Shown here: positions 5,910-9,667 of the stretch, in pieces
Layout of the letters: every line of letters starts with the position of its first letter
How positions within the stretch are numbered: position 1 is the first letter of the stretch
Origin: Nitrosopumilales archaeon UBA218
Lineage (GTDB): Archaea > Thermoproteota > Nitrososphaeria > Nitrososphaerales > Nitrosopumilaceae
DNA length: 9,667 bases
Direction: 5' to 3'
Assembly (NCBI GenBank): GCA_002499525.1
Contig: DAMC01000060.1
Coordinates: 1,729-11,395 of the forward strand
Translations under genes and position numbers: made by a program
Notes under the pieces: generated by a model
Database searches by the model: none
Told to the model about the DNA's origin: nothing
What the model saw: the letters and a program-made list of their open reading frames with translations, nothing else

Positions 5910-6956
5910 CTATTCTTCTTGGCTGACTATGAGCCTAGACATGGTTGTCTGTGGGTCAATTCGTTGTTCAACAGCAAATGCAATTGCTGCGATATTTCGT
6001 ACTTCGTATGTAGTAAGTTTGGTAATTCCAATAACTGTAGCAAAGCTAAACATCTTGGTAAATGATCTATTCACAGAATTGTAAATTGCCATTTCAAATG
6101 CATGCTCAAAAGTAGAAACTGCCTCTAGACTGTCCTCTGTCTGCGGAATGATTTCTCTGTATCTAGTAGATGATAACTCATCAAATACACTTCTAACTGA
6201 ATCTGCTGAAATTAATTTTCCAAGTAATTCCTTTGGAACGCTGGGAGTGTGAGTTACAATGAGATCTTGAATTTGATTCTCATCTAGTCCCCAGAACTTG
6301 CCTCTAAGAATTGACATGATATTGTAGTAATCAATATCCATTCCAACCAGCTTTATCGTGTCTCTTTCCCTGGAATTTCTCATTGCACGACCAAGATGTT
6401 GGTACAAAATTTTGTCCAATAACACATCAAAAATCTGAACATTTTTTTTCTCATTGTACATGGTTGCAGCCTTTGTCAATTCTTCGCTAAACTCTATAGA
6501 GCTTAAACTTGCAATGGCTTCCTCCAAATCCTTTGCAGTTAAGGCCTTGATAATGACGTCGCGCTGGTTGATCAGCTCCTCTGCATGAAGGTTAAGATGA
6601 GGTTCTATCTCCTCTTGTGTTTTGCCAAGAGCTTTTCCCTTTATGATTACCTTCAAGTTTGAAATCAAAAACTTGAGATAATACGCATCCAAAATTGCAG
6701 ACTTGCCTGTAGTTGAGGCTATAGAATAGTGAATTTCTGCAAGCTCACTTCTAAGAGCAGATTCTATCTTTGCTGCTGTAAACGGTTTGTTAATTTTTGA
6801 TACTGCATCCAGATACTTTGTATTTTTGATTCTGGTCAAAAGTTCGTCCAGATCCCTTGATTCTGCAAGTGTCTGCAGTTCCGCTCTAGAAAGAAGTTGT
6901 CCTCTTTGGGAAAATGACTTTACTGATGAAAAGACTTTTTGTGTTCCAGAGCCCAT
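5910..6956 (-). CDS. atpC: A/V-type ATP synthase subunit C (AC39 family)
   Basis: A 348-residue, mostly helical protein matching the vATP-synt_AC39 family: the central-stalk socket that joins the rotary shaft to the membrane c-ring of A-type ATP synthase. Family features seen are the N-terminal segment with repeated Leu-rich helices (SRAELQTLAESRDLDELL, 23-40), the middle DAYYLKFLISNLKVIIKGK (about 90-108), and the repeat-like later helix GMDIDYYNIMSILRGKFWGL (about 204-223), which echoes the earlier one (Y-LK-L---LR-K-type pattern). NIAAIAFAVEQRI near the C-terminus is also typical. Length fits the family (about 330-360). A TATA-like element lies 25-34 bp before the ATG, so the gene may have its own promoter as well as readthrough from upstream. 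No other ATP synthase subunit is in the window, so it is separate from at least its nearest catalytic genes. Confidence 0.9.
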   Translation of the reverse strand: MGSGTQKVFSSVKSFSQRGQLLSRAELQTLAESRDLDELLTRIKNTKYLDAVSKINKPFTAAKIESALRSELAEIHYSIASTTGKSAILDAYYLKFLISNLKVIIKGKALGKTQEEIEPHLNLHAEELINQRDVIIKALTAKDLEEAIASLSSIEFSEELTKAATMYNEKKNVQIFDVLLDKILYQHLGRAMRNSRERDTIKLVGMDIDYYNIMSILRGKFWGLDENQIQDLIVTHTPSVPKELLGKLISADSVRSVFDELSSTRYREIIPQTEDSLEAVSTFEHAFEMAIYNSVNRSFTKMFSFATVIGITKLTTYEVRNIAAIAFAVEQRIDPQTTMSRLIVSQEE

Positions 6957-6980
6957 ATTTTTGGGCCACTTCGCAATGGA

Positions 6981-6990
6981 TTTTAATGTT
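6981..6990 (-). promoter_or_regulatory. TATA-like element of ATP synthase subunit C
   Basis: The minus strand reads AACATTAAAA, 25-34 bp upstream of the ATG at 6956, within the 64 bp gap after the winged-helix-like gene. It suggests an internal, leaderless transcript start within the four-gene run. Confidence 0.4.
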
Positions 6991-7020
6991 TGGGGCTTGT
7001 TTTTGGCAAATTTCTACAAA

Positions 7021-7683
7021 TTAGCGAATTTCATCTAAAAATCTCAGAGTTTTTTCCTTTTCTTGTTTAGCCATGCCCGTAAAGGCATCAAGAAACTCTT
7101 TTTGAGTCATTACCATGTCCTTAGACACTGACAGAAACTTTGTTCTCTCAAGCGGCAATAGGTCTGAAAATTTGCCGTCGCAATATGCTTGGATATAGTT
7201 TTTGAGTAATGAATAGAAAAATCTAGGAACAAATTTGGTAATTACCTGTAATTCCATTAAAAATTCTGCATCTATTTGCACTTGGGAAAAAAATCTTTCA
7301 AGGATTTTTTCGCGTTGTGAAAATTCCTCCAATGACATGGCCACCAAAAGCCCACTATCGGTTAGCTGATAGAATGGTATTCCTTTTTCCTGCAGAGCCT
7401 TTGGACCTCTTTTTAGAGGCAATCTGCCGGTTTCCTTAACAATGCCCAGCGGAATTAGGATTTCATCCAGATCTCGAAATATCCCGGAATAGAGATTTTT
7501 CCAAACATTTCCATTATCCGTTGCAATTTTTTGTGATATTGCAGTTCTCGTTGTTTGTGTGGGATTGTCCTGTGTTGCCAATGTAATGATAATTGATCTT
7601 TGGCGTAGTGCTTCACCGGTAGGCTCGTCCTTTTTTGTCTTGAATGTATCAAATACTGATAATCTTGGTGTTGAGCCTGCCAT
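7021..7683 (-). CDS. Winged-helix-like hypothetical protein, divergent from amt
   Basis: A 220-residue protein of no family I can name. Residues about 28-118 resemble a winged-helix DNA-binding domain. A first helix (LRQRSIIITLATQ) is followed by helices around TRTAISQKIATDNGNVWKNLYSG and FRDLDEILIPLGIVKE, then a basic wing-like LPLKRGPKALQEKG and strand PFYQLTDSGLLVAMSL; 'YxLTxxG' is common at the end of such domains. The C-terminal half (about 119-220) is helical and charged, perhaps for dimerisation. The start at 7683 is chosen because ATAAATTTA lies 20-28 bp upstream; an in-frame ATG at 7695 would overlap that promoter spacing. It is first in the four-gene minus-strand run and is divergent from the ammonium transporter across 121 bp, so a regulatory link is possible. 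Function is inferred only from shape and context. Confidence 0.7.
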   Translation of the reverse strand: MAGSTPRLSVFDTFKTKKDEPTGEALRQRSIIITLATQDNPTQTTRTAISQKIATDNGNVWKNLYSGIFRDLDEILIPLGIVKETGRLPLKRGPKALQEKGIPFYQLTDSGLLVAMSLEEFSQREKILERFFSQVQIDAEFLMELQVITKFVPRFFYSLLKNYIQAYCDGKFSDLLPLERTKFLSVSKDMVMTQKEFLDAFTGMAKQEKEKTLRFLDEIR

Positions 7684-7702
7684 GTTAAATATCACAATTT
7701 TG

Positions 7703-7711
7703 TAAATTTAT
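7703..7711 (-). promoter_or_regulatory. TATA-like element of the winged-helix-like gene
   Basis: The minus strand reads ATAAATTTA, 20-28 bp before the ATG at 7683. It favours that start over the in-frame ATG at 7695 and marks the probable main promoter of the minus-strand run. Confidence 0.45.
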
Positions 7712-7773
7712 GATATTATCTTGAAATTAAGATATTTAAGAATTTACATCTTTTACGGCTAAAACTTCTCTAT

Positions 7774-7783
7774 GCTTAAATAA
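7774..7783 (+). promoter_or_regulatory. TATA-like element of the ammonium transporter gene
   Basis: GCTTAAATAA lies 22-31 bp before the ATG at 7805, so the transcript is leaderless or nearly so. The rest of the 121 bp divergent region is AT-rich and holds the odd palindrome GATA-T-TATC (7712-7720), which could be an operator. Confidence 0.5.
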
Positions 7784-7804
7784 TTTTCCAAGTTTGTTTC
7801 ACCA

Positions 7805-9349
7805 ATGAAGAACAGAAATCACAAGTATGCTCTATTACTTGTGGTAGCAGTAGCATCGGTATCTGCAGGTGTTATGACACAAGCATTTGCTCAAACTGTC
7901 GAACAAGGCATGAGCAAAGGTGATCAATACACAGGCAATACCAATGAATGCTGGTATAAAGACAGCAGCGGAAACATGTTACCATGTGCCATTGACTCTG
8001 GTGACACTGCATGGATTTTGACTGCAACATCGTTGGTTCTATTCATGACCCCAGGTGTTGCATTCTTCTATGGTGGTCTCGCTAGATCTAAGAACATGGT
8101 AAACGTCATCGGCATGACCCTAATTGTCATGGGATTAATCTCAGTACAATGGGTTCTATGGGGATACTCACTTGCCTTTGGTCCAAACACTTCTGATGGT
8201 AACAAATTCATGGGCGCACTAGATTATGTTGGATTCAACAAAGTGTCTCATGTTGCACCACTGGGAGTAGAAGGCCCATGTGACACATCTGCCGCAGTCA
8301 CGTCCAGGGCTCAGTATGTGCCTAATCATGATGGGCACTGTAGTCAGGGATGGCCAGGTACAGTTCCACACCAGCTATTTGCAATGTTCCAGGCAACCTT
8401 CGCAATTATTACTCCAGCACTAATCATCGGAGGAATAATTGACAGAATAAAGTTCAGCGCATTTGTTGTCTTCATTCTCTTATGGGCAACCTTCGTTTAT
8501 GATCCAGTAGCACACTGGGTTTGGGGAGGCGGATTCATTGGAGGAGGAGCACTTGATCTCAACAAGGATCTCAAACCAACATTTGCACTAGACTTTGCAG
8601 GAGGTACCGTCGTCCACATCACTTCAGGATTCTCCGCCCTTGCAGGCGCACTAATCCTTGGAAGAAGACTTGGATACGGTAAAGTACCAATGGAGCCTCA
8701 CAACATCCCAATGGTAGTATTGGGAGTTGGAATGCTTTGGTTTGGTTGGTTCGGATTCAACGCAGGTTCCGAACTACTTGCAGACGGAATTGCAGTATCA
8801 GCATGGGTTGTAACAAACACTGCAACAGGCATGGCAGCACTAACATGGACATTGATGGCTTGGGCCCACACTGGAAAACCAAGCATCGTCGGTTGTGCAT
8901 CCGGTGCAGTTGCAGGACTAGTAGCTATCACTCCAGCATCAGGTTTCGTAGGTCCAATGGGATCCCTCATTATTGGCATCGCAGCCGGAACAATTTGTTA
9001 CGGTTGTGTAGCATTCAAAGCCTCACGCAAGTGGGATGATGCTCTTGATGTCTGGGGAGTCCACGGAATGGGAGGCTTTTCAGGAGCTATCCTAACTGGT
9101 ACACTAGCAAGCCCACACATCAACAGTGTTGGCGTCGGTGCATGGACTGGAACACCAGAAGGCTATGAGCAACAAGCACTAAACATAATTGGTGCATGTA
9201 TCTCTGTTGGATACGCATTTGGTATCACTGTAGTCATTCTCAAAGTAATGGATGCAGTTTGGCCTGGCGGAATCAGAGTCACTCCAAAAGAAGAAGAAAT
9301 TGGATTGGATTTGGCCCAACACGGAGAAAGAGCATACGTAAACGAGTAA
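7805..9349 (+). CDS. amt: Ammonium transporter, Amt/MEP/Rh family
   Basis: A 514-residue membrane protein that takes up ammonium, here the energy substrate as well as nitrogen source if the host is an ammonia oxidiser. A signal peptide is visible (MKNRNHKYALLLVVAVASVS, likely cut after AFA near residue 29), then about 11 membrane helices from residue 68. Family residues seen are FFYGGLARSKN (87-97), FQATF (195-199; equivalent to the Phe gate F103/F107 of E. coli AmtB), DPVAHWVWGG (233-242), LDFAGGTVVH (262-271, with the conserved Asp and first pore His) and VWGVHGMGG (416-424, second pore His). The C-tail carries EEIGLDLAQHGERAY (497-511), the GlnK-binding type. Unusual are Cys pairs C49/C61 in the N-terminal segment and C159/C179 in an enlarged loop after helix 2, all predicted outside. 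The codon composition is GC-richer than the neighbours, as in highly expressed genes. Confidence 0.96.
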   Translation: MKNRNHKYALLLVVAVASVSAGVMTQAFAQTVEQGMSKGDQYTGNTNECWYKDSSGNMLPCAIDSGDTAWILTATSLVLFMTPGVAFFYGGLARSKNMVNVIGMTLIVMGLISVQWVLWGYSLAFGPNTSDGNKFMGALDYVGFNKVSHVAPLGVEGPCDTSAAVTSRAQYVPNHDGHCSQGWPGTVPHQLFAMFQATFAIITPALIIGGIIDRIKFSAFVVFILLWATFVYDPVAHWVWGGGFIGGGALDLNKDLKPTFALDFAGGTVVHITSGFSALAGALILGRRLGYGKVPMEPHNIPMVVLGVGMLWFGWFGFNAGSELLADGIAVSAWVVTNTATGMAALTWTLMAWAHTGKPSIVGCASGAVAGLVAITPASGFVGPMGSLIIGIAAGTICYGCVAFKASRKWDDALDVWGVHGMGGFSGAILTGTLASPHINSVGVGAWTGTPEGYEQQALNIIGACISVGYAFGITVVILKVMDAVWPGGIRVTPKEEEIGLDLAQHGERAYVNE

Positions 9350-9358
9350 AAACTCAAA

Positions 9359-9379
9359 CTCTCTTTTCCTTTTGTTTTC
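9359..9379 (+). terminator. T-rich termination region after amt
   Basis: Ten bases after the amt stop, a pyrimidine tract with three runs of four T (within 9364-9378) appears with no stem before it. Archaeal RNA polymerase commonly stops at such T-rich tracts, and the next gene has its own TATA-like element just downstream. Confidence 0.5.
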
Positions 9380-9386
9380 AAAATAG

Positions 9387-9392
9387 ATTTAA
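9387..9392 (+). promoter_or_regulatory. TATA-like element of the rhodanese gene
   Basis: ATTTAA lies 25-30 bp before the TTG at 9417. It favours that codon as a leaderless start. The in-frame stop TAA at 9390-9392 shows that the reading frame cannot begin before 9393. Confidence 0.35.
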
Positions 9393-9416
9393 TGGATATT
9401 GTATTGCCTAGATACA

Positions 9417-9667
9417 TTGCTGATTTCAACCACTGACCTAGCAAAACAGCTTACCAATCCAAATCTCATAGTTATTGATACTAGATCATTCAAGGATTAT
9501 TCACACGGTCACATTCCAGGCTCTGTAAACTTGGATCTGTTTGCATATCACTGGTTTGACACAACTCCTAACGGGATACAAATCTTCAACGATCAAACAA
9601 AAAAACTACTATCATTTGCCGGAATTACACTGGGAAAAAAAGTCGTGTTCTATGATGATGTATCTGG
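9417..9667 (+). CDS. Rhodanese-like sulfurtransferase, N-terminal part
   Basis: The first 83 codons of a gene that runs off the window end. The fragment reads as a rhodanese domain: STTDLAKQL (4-12), VIDTRSFKDYSHGHIPGS (19-36), which is the CH2A-type signature with D-x-R and GHIPG, then NLDLF (38-42) and KKVVFYDDVS at the edge, the strand before the usual A-R-W region. The family moves sulfur from thiosulfate or 3-mercaptopyruvate to acceptors through a catalytic Cys. The spacing, with a long insert between GHIPGS and VVFYDD, is typical of tandem-domain thiosulfate/mercaptopyruvate sulfurtransferases, but the active-site Cys is beyond the window. No ATG is available: the frame opens at 9393, and TTG at 9417 or 9399 are the start candidates. 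The former gives the normal family N-terminus and the right TATA spacing. Confidence 0.82.
   Translation, partial: MLISTTDLAKQLTNPNLIVIDTRSFKDYSHGHIPGSVNLDLFAYHWFDTTPNGIQIFNDQTKKLLSFAGITLGKKVVFYDDVS

Noticed and set aside
8698..9039. Overlapping frames on both strands inside amt
   Set aside because: They lie inside a fully conserved membrane transporter, have low-complexity or Arg/Cys-rich composition and no promoter, so they are shadows of amt codon bias.

Overview
The window looks like the chromosome of an ammonia-oxidising thaumarchaeon (Nitrososphaerota), most likely a marine or low-GC group I.1a (Nitrosopumilales-like) organism. The reasons are an archaeal-type UMP kinase, an A/V-type ATP synthase subunit C, an Amt ammonium transporter with a signal peptide, AT-rich DNA, very short intergenic spaces, and a repeated layout in which a TATA-like element lies about 20-35 bp upstream of a start codon, as expected for leaderless archaeal mRNAs. 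The taxonomic call is inference from gene content; there is no rRNA gene in the window.

Layout. Positions 1-753 (+) hold the C-terminal part of a UbiB/ABC1-family atypical kinase with a terminal membrane hairpin. It converges, one base apart, on a small heat-shock protein (755-1135, -). Positions 1268-3733 (+) are a tight three-gene nucleotide cluster: thymidylate kinase, a SAMHD1/COG1078-like HD phosphohydrolase (ATGA overlap) and UMP kinase (1 bp gap). This converges, sharing the palindrome CTATAG, on an unknown 116-residue protein (3728-4078, -). From a short divergent promoter region, a membrane-anchored LEA14/WHy-like protein (4147-4710, +) is read the other way. A 36-codon single-membrane-segment protein (4853-4963, +) follows, with its own TATA element and terminator-like hairpin.

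Positions 4979-7683 (-) are a same-strand run of four genes. In transcription order they are a winged-helix-like unknown, ATP synthase subunit C, a 78-residue two-helix membrane protein, and a Cas4-like Fe-S protein that seems to have lost its nuclease residues. Divergent from this run is the ammonium transporter (7805-9349, +), followed by a T-rich terminator region and the start of a rhodanese-family sulfurtransferase (9417 to the window end).

How the genes fit together. The clearest functional groups are nucleotide supply (dTMP kinase, probable dNTP hydrolase, UMP kinase) and membrane energetics and substrate uptake (ATP synthase subunit C, its small membrane neighbour, Amt). The winged-helix-like protein shares a 121 bp divergent region with amt and is a candidate regulator. 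The most interesting items are the degenerate Cas4-like protein in an ATP synthase subunit operon, the 36-residue membrane protein with a symmetric 8-10-8 inverted repeat upstream, and the HD hydrolase between two nucleotide kinases. No stretch longer than 300 bases lacks a gene. I saw no tRNA, rRNA, CRISPR array, insertion sequence or attachment site.
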